Part shown: one piece after another, positions 25,278-33,415 of the stretch
Position numbering within the stretch: position 1 is the stretch's first letter
How the letters are laid out: the number at the start of each line of letters is the position of its first letter
NCBI GenBank assembly: GCA_039817415.1
Contig: JBCBVV010000042.1
Location: 1 to 58,408, forward strand
Length of the DNA stretch: 58,408 nucleotides
Source: JALEFZ01 sp039817415
GTDB lineage: Bacteria > Bacteroidota > Bacteroidia > J057
Direction: 5' to 3'
Notes under the pieces: generated by a model
What the model saw: the letters and a program-made list of their open reading frames with translations, nothing else
Told to the model about the DNA's origin: nothing
Database searches by the model: none
Position numbers and translations under genes: made by a program

Positions 25278-26609
25278 TTAGGGCTTAGACGTATAATCCA
25301 TCAATTTATTGTAGAGCAATTCTACATTAATGGGCTTTGTCAGATAATCGTCCATGCCTGTTGCCAGCATTTCTTGTTTCTTTTCCGTAGAAGCCTCCGC
25401 GGTAAGACCAATAATGGGTACTTGGTGATTTATGACTTCTGAAGATGGGTTTCTAATAATTTGGGTAGCTTCTTTCCCATCCATTTCAGGCATGTGGAGG
25501 TCCATCAAAACGAGGTCGTAGGTATTATCCTTTAGGACATTGACCGCTTCTATCCCATTTTCTGCAATATCGTATTGGATGTCGTATCGATCGAATAGCT
25601 TTTTCATCATGAACTGATTCATCTTCACATCTTCCACCAGTAACAATTTGATAGAGGATAGAATAGAATAATCACGATTTGTATGAGCCTGAAAAGAGTG
25701 TTTCCTGGTCTTATCTATTGTTAAGGGGAGATAGAAGTGAAAGCTGGAACCTTTACCTAATTCACTTTCAAGACCTATATGTCCTCCTTGAAGAATGATC
25801 AGCTTTCTCGTAATGGACAAGCCAAGGCCTGTTCCCCCATATTTTCTAGACATCCCAACATGGGCTTGTTGGAAGCTATTGAAGATCAATTCTTGCTTTT
25901 CCTTGGCGATTCCTATGCCTGTATCGGTCACCTTGCAATAAAGGTTGATTACATCCTCAGTCTTGGGACGACTCTCCAACTCAAAGTGAATATGTCCTTT
26001 AGGAGTAAACTTTAGGGCATTCCCAATCAGGTTATTTAATATCTGTTGAAATTTTGTGGGATCTCCAATGACTGCATCTGGTATACTGCCATGTTTGCTA
26101 AGCAGGAGTTTGAGGCCTTTTTGTTCTGCTTGAAACCTAAAACTATTGTAAATGCCATCAATGAGATTATGCAGGGAAAAGGGAATTTTTTCAAATGCCA
26201 ATTCACCAGCTTCTATCTTAGAGAAGTCTAATATTTCATTGACGATTCCAAGCAAACTGTCAGCTGAAATTTTAATGGATTTTAGGTTTTCAAGGGTAGA
26301 ATCATCTTCCACTTCACCTAACAGGATATCTGATAATCCAATGATGGCATTGAGGGGAGTTCTGATCTCATGGCTCATGTTGGAAAGAAACTGAGATTTT
26401 GCCCTGGTAGCTTCCTCAGCCTTTTCCATTTGCTTGGTTAGGGCCAACGTCCTTTCCTGAACCTTAAGTTCGAGATCACTGTTTAAGCCAACCAATTCTT
26501 GATTGGCCAGATAAAGCTCAAGTGCTTTCTGTTCAATGATTTGTTCCGCAGCCTTTCTTGCAGCCCGCTCTCGTTTTAGGATATTTTTCAGACGATCCAC
26601 CTGAGTCAT
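25278..26609 (-). CDS. Hybrid histidine kinase without sensor domain (H-NOX partner)
   Basis: Soluble hybrid kinase. An N-terminal coiled coil (1-70, Glu/Lys/Ala-rich) replaces any sensor domain. HisKA carries the phospho-accepting H80 (SNMSHEIRTPLN). The HATPase domain (about 185-300) has the N box NNLIGNALKFTP, and DTGIGI and GTGLGLSI glycine boxes. A receiver (about 320-440) has acceptor D370 (VLMDLHMPEMDG). There is no membrane helix. It begins six bases after the H-NOX stop, so the H-NOX protein very probably provides its sensing by direct contact, as in described H-NOX/HnoK pairs. The output regulator that takes the phosphate on is not in the operon. Confidence 0.93.
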   Translation of the reverse strand: MTQVDRLKNILKRERAARKAAEQIIEQKALELYLANQELVGLNSDLELKVQERTLALTKQMEKAEEATRAKSQFLSNMSHEIRTPLNAIIGLSDILLGEVEDDSTLENLKSIKISADSLLGIVNEILDFSKIEAGELAFEKIPFSLHNLIDGIYNSFRFQAEQKGLKLLLSKHGSIPDAVIGDPTKFQQILNNLIGNALKFTPKGHIHFELESRPKTEDVINLYCKVTDTGIGIAKEKQELIFNSFQQAHVGMSRKYGGTGLGLSITRKLIILQGGHIGLESELGKGSSFHFYLPLTIDKTRKHSFQAHTNRDYSILSSIKLLLVEDVKMNQFMMKKLFDRYDIQYDIAENGIEAVNVLKDNTYDLVLMDLHMPEMDGKEATQIIRNPSSEVINHQVPIIGLTAEASTEKKQEMLATGMDDYLTKPINVELLYNKLMDYTSKP

Positions 26610-26615
26610 TGATGC

Positions 26616-27161
26616 TTAGTTCATAGAACGGGTCAGAACAAATTTGCAGTAAGAATTATCCGAAGCAACATCAGTCCTTTGGATATCTGCTGTTTCTTCG
26701 AAATGATTGAGGCAGCCCTCGATTAGGCCCTCTGCAAAATCTACCATTCCTCTTTCTGAACTATATTCCATCACCAGTTTGTCCTCACCTTGAGGATAGA
26801 TGTCAAATGAAGGCAACTCCGCATCTGGATACAGCTTGCGTACCTCTACGTGTATATAGTTTTCTATTCCCTGAAGAAAGTGAAAAGCATTTTCTACCTC
26901 TTCGAAGAAATGACCGTACATGCTGCTAAAGCGTGAAAACAAATGGACACCAAATGCTTTTTGAAGGTCAAGAGGAGAAATGGAAGTGGCTTTGCTCAGG
27001 TTCATCACAAGGGTAACTAGCTCTGAGAATTCATATGTTCCTACCGCTGTATAAATACCTCCAGAAGGCAATTCAGTTTCGGTTACAATTTGATCAGCTA
27101 CGTCGAATCCAAACTTGTCTTCGACCATTTCTAGTAGTTCTGTAAATACAACTCCTTTCAT
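26616..27161 (-). CDS. H-NOX haem-binding nitric oxide sensor
   Basis: Gas sensor of the H-NOX (HNOB) family, 181 residues, the size of stand-alone bacterial members. Diagnostic features are the N-terminal MKGVVFTELLEMVE, proximal haem ligand H104 (NYIHVEVRKLYPDAELP) and the haem-propionate motif YxSxR as Y133-S135-R137 (MEYSSERGM). I see no obvious distal-pocket Tyr of the O2-binding type, which fits an NO-selective sensor, but pocket assignment needs a model. It is followed after six bases by a hybrid kinase lacking its own sensor. An upstream dyad at 27186-27201 could be its operator. Confidence 0.93.
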   Translation of the reverse strand: MKGVVFTELLEMVEDKFGFDVADQIVTETELPSGGIYTAVGTYEFSELVTLVMNLSKATSISPLDLQKAFGVHLFSRFSSMYGHFFEEVENAFHFLQGIENYIHVEVRKLYPDAELPSFDIYPQGEDKLVMEYSSERGMVDFAEGLIEGCLNHFEETADIQRTDVASDNSYCKFVLTRSMN

Positions 27162-27185
27162 ATAGGGATATATAGTGGGTTTGAT

Positions 27186-27201
27186 ATTCTAAAATTAGAA
27201 T
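27186..27201. promoter_or_regulatory. Dyad upstream of H-NOX, candidate operator
   Basis: Inverted repeat ATTCTAA-AA-TTAGAAT, flanked by GAT on the left and AATC on the right so the symmetry nearly extends. It lies 25 bases upstream of the H-NOX start in the 87-base gap after the reductase gene. On the minus strand a TAATTTTA within it resembles the Bacteroidota -7 element. Confidence 0.45.
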
Positions 27202-27248
27202 AATCCACTCCTATACTAAATGAGATTCGGCCTTAAAAATGGACTAGG

Positions 27249-28316
27249 TTATAATCCTACTTTGATTTGTACATTTTCTGAGGTTGGAATACACTGGCAA
27301 ATGAGAACTTTTCCTGCTTCCACTTCAAAATCAAGTAGGGCAGTAGGATCATCCATTTCTACCGTACCTTGAAGAAGTCTACCCATGCAGGTAGCACAAA
27401 CGCCTCTTTTGCATGAATAGGGGAGGTCTATACCCTGGGAGAGTGCAGCTTCAAGAACGGTTGCACCTGAGGGAACCCATAAATCCTGAATGTCTTCTCC
27501 TATTTTGAGCTTGACTTTTCGGGAGGGTTGCAAGGTTCTTTTTTGCCTTTTTTCCATGTCAACATCTGCCACAAATCGTTCAAAATGAATATCCTTTTCC
27601 GCTATTCCTAAGGAGGAAAGACAGTCTTTTGAAAGATTTAACAAACCCGTTGGGCCACATAGATAATAGTCCATTTCCTGTTCAGGATCGGAAGGAATTG
27701 ACTTGATCCAGCCTTTTAATCGTTCTTCATTTATTCTACCCTGAAGCGTCTCTGTAGGCAAATGGGCTATATTGTTGGCCTGGCTGATTACATAGCGAAC
27801 ATGGAACCTATGAGGGAATTTTTTAGCAAGCTCATTAATTTGCTCTAGAAAAATAATGTTATCTGCCTTGCTATTCGCATATAATAGGCTAACCTGGCTA
27901 TAGGGTTCTTGAAATAGGATGCCTTTTAGGATGGAAAAAATTGGGGTAATTCCACTTCCACCGGCTATCATAACTGCATGACGTTTATGCTTGGTCGCCA
28001 ATTCTGCTATAAATCTGCCAGCAGGCCTAAGAAATTCTACCCTGTCGCCTTCCTTCAAATTGTTGTGAATATAATTAGACACGATCCCATCCTGTACCCG
28101 CTTGATGGTTATACTCAGTTGTTCGTCTAGTTTGGGGTTACTAGACATAGAATAGGAGCGAAAATGTGTAGTCCCTTCTATGTCAATTTTTAAGGTGATG
28201 TATTGTCCAGGATAATAGGGAATTCGATCAACTTTTGGTTGGAAAAAGTGTAAACTGATGGTATCAGTAGTTTCCTGAATTCTTTCTTGGATGGGAAGAA
28301 TATATGTTTGTAGCAT
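27249..28316 (-). CDS. PaaE/Hcr-like ferredoxin-NADP reductase with C-terminal 2Fe-2S domain
   Basis: Electron-transfer flavoprotein of 355 residues. The FAD-binding barrel (about 1-105) has RSYSMSS (53-59). The NAD(P) domain (about 110-235) has GGSGITP (118-124) and the YLCGPTGL closing motif. The plant-type ferredoxin domain (about 265-355) has cluster ligands C302, C307, C310 and C340 (SCKRGVCATC ... ICQC). The order FAD-NAD-2Fe2S matches PaaE and Hcr-type reductases. Neither paa oxygenase genes nor hcp is next to it. It overlaps none of its neighbours but lies eight bases after the TerB/LETM1-like gene and 87 bases before H-NOX, so a redox role linked to NO is possible but only inferred. 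Confidence 0.9.
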   Translation of the reverse strand: MLQTYILPIQERIQETTDTISLHFFQPKVDRIPYYPGQYITLKIDIEGTTHFRSYSMSSNPKLDEQLSITIKRVQDGIVSNYIHNNLKEGDRVEFLRPAGRFIAELATKHKRHAVMIAGGSGITPIFSILKGILFQEPYSQVSLLYANSKADNIIFLEQINELAKKFPHRFHVRYVISQANNIAHLPTETLQGRINEERLKGWIKSIPSDPEQEMDYYLCGPTGLLNLSKDCLSSLGIAEKDIHFERFVADVDMEKRQKRTLQPSRKVKLKIGEDIQDLWVPSGATVLEAALSQGIDLPYSCKRGVCATCMGRLLQGTVEMDDPTALLDFEVEAGKVLICQCIPTSENVQIKVGL

Positions 28317-28324
28317 GTTCTTGG

Positions 28325-29635
28325 TTATTCGGAATCTTCGGAGGGATATCTTGTTTGATTCTCTCGAAAGGAACTGGGAATCAACATGGATTTAGGAACG
28401 ATTCTAAGCAAAATTGGCAATGTAATTGACCCTAAAGGCATCATGAAGATCGCGAATGCAGGTATGCTCCGCAAAATATCCAGTAATTGTTGTCGGATTT
28501 TTTCCCATTCATATGGAGTCAATTCTCTTTGGCGAGATTGTCGAAGTAAATGTACCAATTCCCGAGATTCTTCGATTTCTTCTCGAATCATTCTTTGGTT
28601 CTTTCGCACCAGAATACGCATACGTCTGATAAACTGCTCGGAGACAAATCTATAATTTTGCTTGATCTGGAGATAATGGACTTCCTCCCAGGATTCTTTG
28701 ACGAAATTTTCAATATTAGACATACTGAGGTGTAACTCTTCTTCTCCAAGCCCAAGTTTATCAGAAAAATGTTGGAGGAAGGCATACTCTTCGGGACTTA
28801 CCTTTTGTTTGACGTAGGTGGTGAGGATAGCCAATTCTAGGTGATATTTTTTTAGAATCCAGCTTGTGAAGCCCGATAAATCAATATCATTGAGCTCAAT
28901 TCCCTTTTTAAATGCGGCCTCAGCTTGTCTTTTTTGAGGGGCGGGTAGGGAAGCGGAATGAAGAAAGAAGTAAAACAGTTCTGACTCAAAGGGGGTAATC
29001 AATTGATCGGAGTGGGCAGCTGCCGCTATAACCCGAAGGATGTTGGCCCTTGTATCAATGCGCAATTTGCTGGGACCTTCTTCTGCGAAGATATTTTCTC
29101 CTTCTTTCCATTTGACAAAATATATCAAATCGAAAAACAAGAGAGAGTTGTGAAAAAATGTTGCCCAAATGTTTCGCCAGTCGTAGTCATTGTTGATCCG
29201 CTTGTCCATGACATATTCGAGCTGTTTGATGGGATTGCCCTTTTTCTTGAGGGTTTTAAGCGGATATTTGCTGTAAAGCTTGTAGTGTTCCTTATAAAAT
29301 TCAAGTACATCTGCTACGATGCGCTTCATGTATTGGTAGAGGCTTTCTTCCTCTCGCTGGTAATAATACAAGCCCAAATCAATAAAGGCTTCTGCCAAAA
29401 GTACCTTTAACTTGTCTTTTTCGGACCATTCTTCGATTTGCGGATGGGGATCTTCGATGAATCTTACTGGGTAACCATACATCAAACCCGTGGGCTGCAG
29501 TAGGTAATACAGGTATTGATAAGGGCTAGCATATTGTTTCAATACCTCAACAGCAACGGGAGGCTCATGGTTTTTCCATCGCCTCGATCTATAAATCATA
29601 TATGCACGTAGCCATCCACTATCGACAGGATTCAT
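28325..29635 (-). CDS. TerB-like and LETM1-like domain protein
   Basis: A 436-residue protein without a signal peptide. The N-terminal 190 residues are aromatic-rich and not recognised. The middle (about 195-310) resembles a TerB-like helical bundle (IAAAAHSDQLITPFESELFYFF). The C-terminus (about 370-425) matches the LETM1-like motif RELTPYEWEKIRQQLLDILR followed by a hydrophobic stretch of about 25 residues and then LPILLRIVPKSMLIPSSFR. That segment suggests membrane attachment. LETM1-like proteins of Bacteroidota are uncharacterised; mitochondrial LETM1 acts in ion homeostasis. It is the probable first gene of the operon with the reductase and H-NOX. Confidence 0.75.
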   Translation of the reverse strand: MNPVDSGWLRAYMIYRSRRWKNHEPPVAVEVLKQYASPYQYLYYLLQPTGLMYGYPVRFIEDPHPQIEEWSEKDKLKVLLAEAFIDLGLYYYQREEESLYQYMKRIVADVLEFYKEHYKLYSKYPLKTLKKKGNPIKQLEYVMDKRINNDYDWRNIWATFFHNSLLFFDLIYFVKWKEGENIFAEEGPSKLRIDTRANILRVIAAAAHSDQLITPFESELFYFFLHSASLPAPQKRQAEAAFKKGIELNDIDLSGFTSWILKKYHLELAILTTYVKQKVSPEEYAFLQHFSDKLGLGEEELHLSMSNIENFVKESWEEVHYLQIKQNYRFVSEQFIRRMRILVRKNQRMIREEIEESRELVHLLRQSRQRELTPYEWEKIRQQLLDILRSIPAFAIFMMPLGSITLPILLRIVPKSMLIPSSFRENQTRYPSEDSE

Positions 29636-29722
29636 GCAAGTGTAAGTCTTCTTTCTGTTGGGTAAAGAGAGAAATGTGATTGAGCAGGAGTTGTACCTAT
29701 CCTTGAGATACTGGTCTAAAAT

Positions 29723-29758
29723 AAAAAAACAGGCAGAAAGACAAAGCTTCCTGCCTGT
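29723..29758 (-). terminator. Terminator after the glycine-zipper gene
   Basis: Stem ACAGGCAG/CTGCCTGT with a 14-base loop. The A run at 29723-29729 reads as T7 on the minus strand. It separates the gene at 29777 from the TerB/LETM1-like operon. Confidence 0.88.
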
Positions 29759-29776
29759 AAATGATATATTTTCTTG

Positions 29777-30463
29777 TTATTCTTTATTCTCTGCGGCTTG
29801 AGGGGCTTGCTTGTTTCCTTCTTCATGAGGAAACCATTCTTCTCCAATTTGCTTGCCTACATTGGCTCCTCCCATCGCACCCATCATGGAGAGCATACCT
29901 CCGATGAGCATTCCAGTTCCGGTACCTAAACCAGGTACAACTGAACCCAATACAGAGCCTAGCGCTGCACCACCTATGGCACCTCCTGTACTTCCTACAT
30001 TCTCAACACTTTTAACTTTGTAATCCCGTTGATTGAGGTTTCCAGAGAAGAGTTGGATGGTATGTGAGGTTTGGTCTACAATACCATAACAGACTGATCC
30101 CAGGAAGTTAAAGCGTGTCAATCTTTTCAGGACTTGTTCTCCCCACTTTTTGGTAATGGCCATCCTCAGGCCCTGAGAAAGTCCAATGGCACCTGCGGTT
30201 CTGATGCCACCTTTCATGGCACCTTGAGTTCCTTTATGAACGATGCGATTGGTATACTGAGCTTCGTTGATTTTTCCGTCTCTCCATTCCTGCATGCTGT
30301 TGTTTCCCTCCTGCATGGCTGCCTGAATGCCTGTGATCAATGCAGCAGAAGCAGCTCCTATGGGTATCTCTATGATAGAAGGTAGAGCGGGTGTTTCTGG
30401 TACATCATCCCCCTCCCAAGCAATGGGAACAAAGAACAGTTTATTTTTTCCTTGATTATTCAT
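29777..30463 (-). CDS. Hypothetical glycine-zipper protein
   Basis: A 228-residue protein, not recognised. It has no Sec signal peptide. A hydrophobic Ala/Ile segment lies at about 30-50. The striking feature is a glycine-zipper region (about 150-205) made of GGAIGGAALGSVLGSVVPG and GTGMLIGGMLSMMGAMGG, the kind of sequence that packs in membranes or oligomerises. The tail is charged and Gln/Ala-rich. It is closed by its own terminator. Function unknown; glycine zippers occur in toxins, membrane scaffold and stress proteins. Confidence 0.75.
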   Translation of the reverse strand: MNNQGKNKLFFVPIAWEGDDVPETPALPSIIEIPIGAASAALITGIQAAMQEGNNSMQEWRDGKINEAQYTNRIVHKGTQGAMKGGIRTAGAIGLSQGLRMAITKKWGEQVLKRLTRFNFLGSVCYGIVDQTSHTIQLFSGNLNQRDYKVKSVENVGSTGGAIGGAALGSVLGSVVPGLGTGTGMLIGGMLSMMGAMGGANVGKQIGEEWFPHEEGNKQAPQAAENKE

Positions 30464-30555
30464 TCTCCACTATTTCAGTTTCCACATCTGTTATAACGAA
30501 AAATACGCTATTGGAGTTTGAATTGCAAGCGTGTAAACCAGCATAAAAACGAAAT

Positions 30556-30584
30556 AGCTATCCTCCCATGACGGAAGGATAGCT
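30556..30584 (-). terminator. Possible weak terminator after 30655-31131
   Basis: A 9-bp stem AGCTATCCT/AGGATAGCT with an 11-base loop. Minus-strand continuation ATTTCGTTTTTATG is T-rich but not a clean run. Confidence 0.5.
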
Positions 30585-30654
30585 CAACATAAGCTCTATA
30601 AAAAATGGGGCTTACAGACAGGGGGTTAGGAATAATTAGTTGGTATACAGTTGG

Positions 30655-31131
30655 TTAATTTGAGTGGAATTTGTCCAGTCTAATCTTGATATGTGCTTTT
30701 CTAGCCTTAATTTTTTCCTGAATTCTAATGGCCTTTTCAGTTAGTTCAGGTTGGTTGAGTTTTTCTCCAAGCTTTAATCTTTCCTGCATGGGTACAGTCT
30801 TAAAAAAGCGGAAAAAAGCGGTTTGAGTCTCTGGATCATCTTTTTGGGTATCCATCATGTTGCAGGCGCCCAAGGCTGCTACCAGTTTGAGGAAGTTACC
30901 CTCGTAAAACGGGTAGAGCCAATAATAGATGCGCCCAGGTATAGAGGCTGCGTCCATTCGGATTTCTTCCAGGATAACCTCTTTGGCATCCTGAATGTCC
31001 TCCTCTGAAAGGCCATGTATATGGCTTTCGGATGCAGGGTAGCGGTTTACAAATTGTTCAAGTCTTTGGTAGGTACTTTCAATACGAAGCATTAAAGGGT
31101 ACGCTGTTTGAAATTCTTCCCAGGTTTTCAT
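30655..31131 (-). CDS. Hypothetical protein
   Basis: A 158-residue, probably all-helical cytoplasmic protein that I do not recognise. It has no signal peptide, transmembrane helix or metal motif. A conserved-looking segment is IPGRIYYWLYPFYEGNFLKL near the middle, and the C-terminus is a basic helix (IQEKIKARKAHIKIRLDK). Its frame is the only open one across the region, its start is preceded by AT-rich sequence, and a hairpin follows, all consistent with a real monocistronic gene. Confidence 0.65.
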   Translation of the reverse strand: MKTWEEFQTAYPLMLRIESTYQRLEQFVNRYPASESHIHGLSEEDIQDAKEVILEEIRMDAASIPGRIYYWLYPFYEGNFLKLVAALGACNMMDTQKDDPETQTAFFRFFKTVPMQERLKLGEKLNQPELTEKAIRIQEKIKARKAHIKIRLDKFHSN

Positions 31132-31497
31132 AAGTGATATTCCGTAGATTTTTTAGAGCAAAAAAAGTTTAATCTTTCAATTTTAAGCCGTTTTCTCACA
31201 TGGAGGAGGTGGCTGTAATAATGATGGCTCCGTGTGTTGTATTCAATGGCTTTTATTGTAAAAATATAGCCTATTTACATTTAGGAGCCTCTTTCGCTGT
31301 GTTCTTATCAAGGATAGTAGGGTAAGATTAGGCTGGGGGAATTAAGAAAAATGCCGTTTGTTTCGAACACATATGCAAAGTAGTAAAAATTTATTACATG
31401 AATTAGAAAATTGGATAAATGGTATTAAATCTTGTTTGAAAGGTAAGATTTGTAATAAAAATGTCGTGAAATCGTACTTAAGATACCTTTGGGTTAG

Positions 31498-31563
31498 CTG
31501 CATGATGATTCCATGTTGTTATGACCTGGAATCAGGGAGTGCCTTGTGCACTCCTTTTTTTTT
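31498..31563 (+). ncRNA. Candidate small RNA ending in an orphan terminator
   Basis: A TAnnTTTG match (TACCTTTG, 31484-31491) is followed by a hairpin GATTCCA/TGGAATC and then by the terminator. No plus-strand coding sequence lies upstream of the terminator for over 6 kb, so an RNA of about 60 bases, or about 270 if the promoter at 31256 is used, would explain it. No known RNA family is recognised. Confidence 0.35.
31536..31563 (+). terminator. Orphan plus-strand terminator
   Basis: Stem GGAGTGC/GCACTCC, loop CTTGT, followed by nine T's. No T run on the other strand, so it acts on a plus-strand transcript. Confidence 0.88.
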
Positions 31564-31593
31564 ACGGAATTAAGAAATGATGGGATTAGTCAC

Positions 31594-31641
31594 TTGAAAA
31601 ACTGCGAAAGCTGTCTAATTTTAGCACCGAAAATTTTCGGT
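31594..31641 (+). promoter_or_regulatory. Promoter and operator-like palindrome of the phosphorylase-like gene
   Basis: TTG at 31594-31596, 19-base spacer, then TAATTTTA at 31616-31623, close to the Bacteroidota TTG/TAnnTTTG consensus. Three bases downstream is a perfect 16-bp palindrome ACCGAAAATTTTCGGT (31626-31641), where the transcription start would fall: a good position for a repressor. Confidence 0.6.
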
Positions 31642-31664
31642 ACAATTTTTAATTCCTCTCCTCA

Positions 31665-33320
31665 ATGAAAACCAACAACGTCTGGTCTCATCCTTATACT
31701 CCTCCAGCTCAGTACAGCAAAAAAGTAGCTTATTTCAGCATGGAGTTTGGTATTGATTCTATTTTCAGGATCTACTCTGGTGGATTGGGGTACCTAGCTG
31801 GTTCGCATATGCGTTCTGCCTTTGACCTCAAGCAAAACATGATCGGTATTGGTATGCTTTGGAAGTATGGCTATTACGATCAAATGCGTGATTCCAATAG
31901 CTCGATGAAAGCCTTGTTTCGTGAGCGTTATTACTCCTTTCTTGAGCAGACCGATATCATTGTTGATGTCAACATTGGTGGCAACAACGTAAAAGCTCAA
32001 GCATGGTACCTTAATCCTAGCGTATTTGGTACCATCCCAATGTACTTTCTGACGACTGACATTGAGGGCGAAAATGATTATTTGTCTCAGACCATTACGC
32101 ATCACCTATACGATTCCAATGCTGCAGCAAGAATTGCCCAGAGTATTGTTTTGGGAGTAGGGGGAATTAAAGTGGTTGAAGCACTAGGTGGAGCAGATGT
32201 ATACCATATGAATGAGGCCCATGCCCTTCCTTTGGCTTTCCACCTGTATGACAAACTGGGAGATACGGAGCAGGTAAAAGAAAAAGTTGTTTTCACGACA
32301 CATACCCCTGTGAAAGCTGGAAATGAAGAAAGAGACATCAACCTCTTGAACAGAATGGGATTCTTCAGTGGAGTTTCCCTAGATACTGTCAGAGATATTA
32401 CAGGCCATCAGCACACAGATAGTTTCGGATATACACCAGCTGCCCTTAAGCTTTCTAAAAAGAGCAACGGTGTATCTCAACTGCATGCGGAGGTCTCCAA
32501 TAAAATGTGGGCAGGCGTGGAAGGAAAACCTGAAATCATCGGTATTACCAACGCTCAAAACCAAAAATACTGGCAGGACAAAGAAATCAAAGCAGCCCTT
32601 GATGCAGATGATAGCGAAGGCATCAAGAACCGTAAGCGAGAAATGAAGGAAGAGCTGTTCCGTTTTGTAGCCAATCAAACGGGAAACCTGCTTGATCCTG
32701 ATGTGTTGACGATTGTATGGGCAAGAAGATTCGCTGGTTACAAGCGTGCTGACTTGATCATGCGCAACCATCAGTACTTCTATGAATTGCTCAACCAAAC
32801 CAAGTATCCTATTCAGATCATTTGGGCAGGTAAGCCTTATCCCTTAGATGAGTATGCCGTGGACCTCTTCAATAGATTGGTCAAGAATACCCACCTCGCC
32901 AAAAATGCAACGGTGGTGACTGGCTATGAAATGGATGCCTCAGCATTGTTGAAGAAAGGATCTGATATTTGGTTGAATACACCTCGTCGTCCCAAGGAAG
33001 CTTCTGGAACTTCAGGTATGACAGCAGCCATGAATGGTTGTGTAAACTTCTCTATTAATGATGGATGGGTGCCAGAGTTCTCTAAGCATGGACACAACAG
33101 CTTTGTCATTCCTCAAGCAGACGAAACCGCACCAGTTGATATCCAAGACGAGCATGATTACCAGCACATGATGAGAATCCTGACTGAAGAGATTCTACCG
33201 ATGTACTACGATCAGCCTGAAAACTGGTGGCAGCTTGTGAAGAATAGCATGAGAGAGGTCGTTCCATTCTTTGATTCTAATAGAATGGCGGATGAGTATT
33301 ACACTCGATTGTTTAACTAG
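31665..33320 (+). CDS. Short GT35 alpha-glucan phosphorylase-like protein lacking the PLP lysine
   Basis: Glycosyltransferase family 35-like protein of 551 residues, far shorter than classical glycogen phosphorylases (about 800). The N-terminal half has AYFSMEFGIDSIFRIYSGGLG and a DVYHMNEAHA segment. The C-terminal half has TIVWARRFAGYKRADLI, QIIWAGKPYP and the block RRPKEASGTSGM-TAAMNG. In phosphorylases that block carries the lysine that binds pyridoxal phosphate (SGMK or GNMK); here codon 453 is ACA, threonine. Either this subfamily works without PLP, as a retaining glucosyltransferase of other type, or it is not a phosphorylase. It is monocistronic with a clear promoter and terminator. 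The substrate is probably an alpha-glucan, by family only. Confidence 0.82.
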   Translation: MKTNNVWSHPYTPPAQYSKKVAYFSMEFGIDSIFRIYSGGLGYLAGSHMRSAFDLKQNMIGIGMLWKYGYYDQMRDSNSSMKALFRERYYSFLEQTDIIVDVNIGGNNVKAQAWYLNPSVFGTIPMYFLTTDIEGENDYLSQTITHHLYDSNAAARIAQSIVLGVGGIKVVEALGGADVYHMNEAHALPLAFHLYDKLGDTEQVKEKVVFTTHTPVKAGNEERDINLLNRMGFFSGVSLDTVRDITGHQHTDSFGYTPAALKLSKKSNGVSQLHAEVSNKMWAGVEGKPEIIGITNAQNQKYWQDKEIKAALDADDSEGIKNRKREMKEELFRFVANQTGNLLDPDVLTIVWARRFAGYKRADLIMRNHQYFYELLNQTKYPIQIIWAGKPYPLDEYAVDLFNRLVKNTHLAKNATVVTGYEMDASALLKKGSDIWLNTPRRPKEASGTSGMTAAMNGCVNFSINDGWVPEFSKHGHNSFVIPQADETAPVDIQDEHDYQHMMRILTEEILPMYYDQPENWWQLVKNSMREVVPFFDSNRMADEYYTRLFN

Positions 33321-33354
33321 GTTCAAAGGGAGTTCATACTTGGAACCCTATCAT

Positions 33355-33395
33355 AAGAAAACTGCCTTTTCACGGATTGAAAAGGCAGTTTTCTT
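33355..33395. terminator. Bidirectional terminator
   Basis: A perfect 17-bp stem (AAGAAAACTGCCTTTTC with its complement) and a seven-base loop between two convergent genes. Confidence 0.9.
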
Positions 33396-33415
33396 ATCAA
33401 TTAGACAATATCATA

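Larger units (their letters stand above)
31132..31664. other. 533-base intergenic region with a candidate small RNA
   Basis: No convincing gene. It holds an orphan plus-strand terminator (31536-31563), two promoter-like sequences upstream of it (TTG-N17-TACATTTA at 31256-31283 and TACCTTTG at 31484-31491), and the promoter plus dyad of the phosphorylase-like gene. The 71-codon frame at 31358-31573 runs through the terminator and looks spurious. Confidence 0.6.

Noticed and set aside
31358..31573. 71-codon plus-strand frame upstream of the phosphorylase-like gene
   Set aside because: It runs straight through a strong terminator into its T run and has Cys-rich, unnatural composition.
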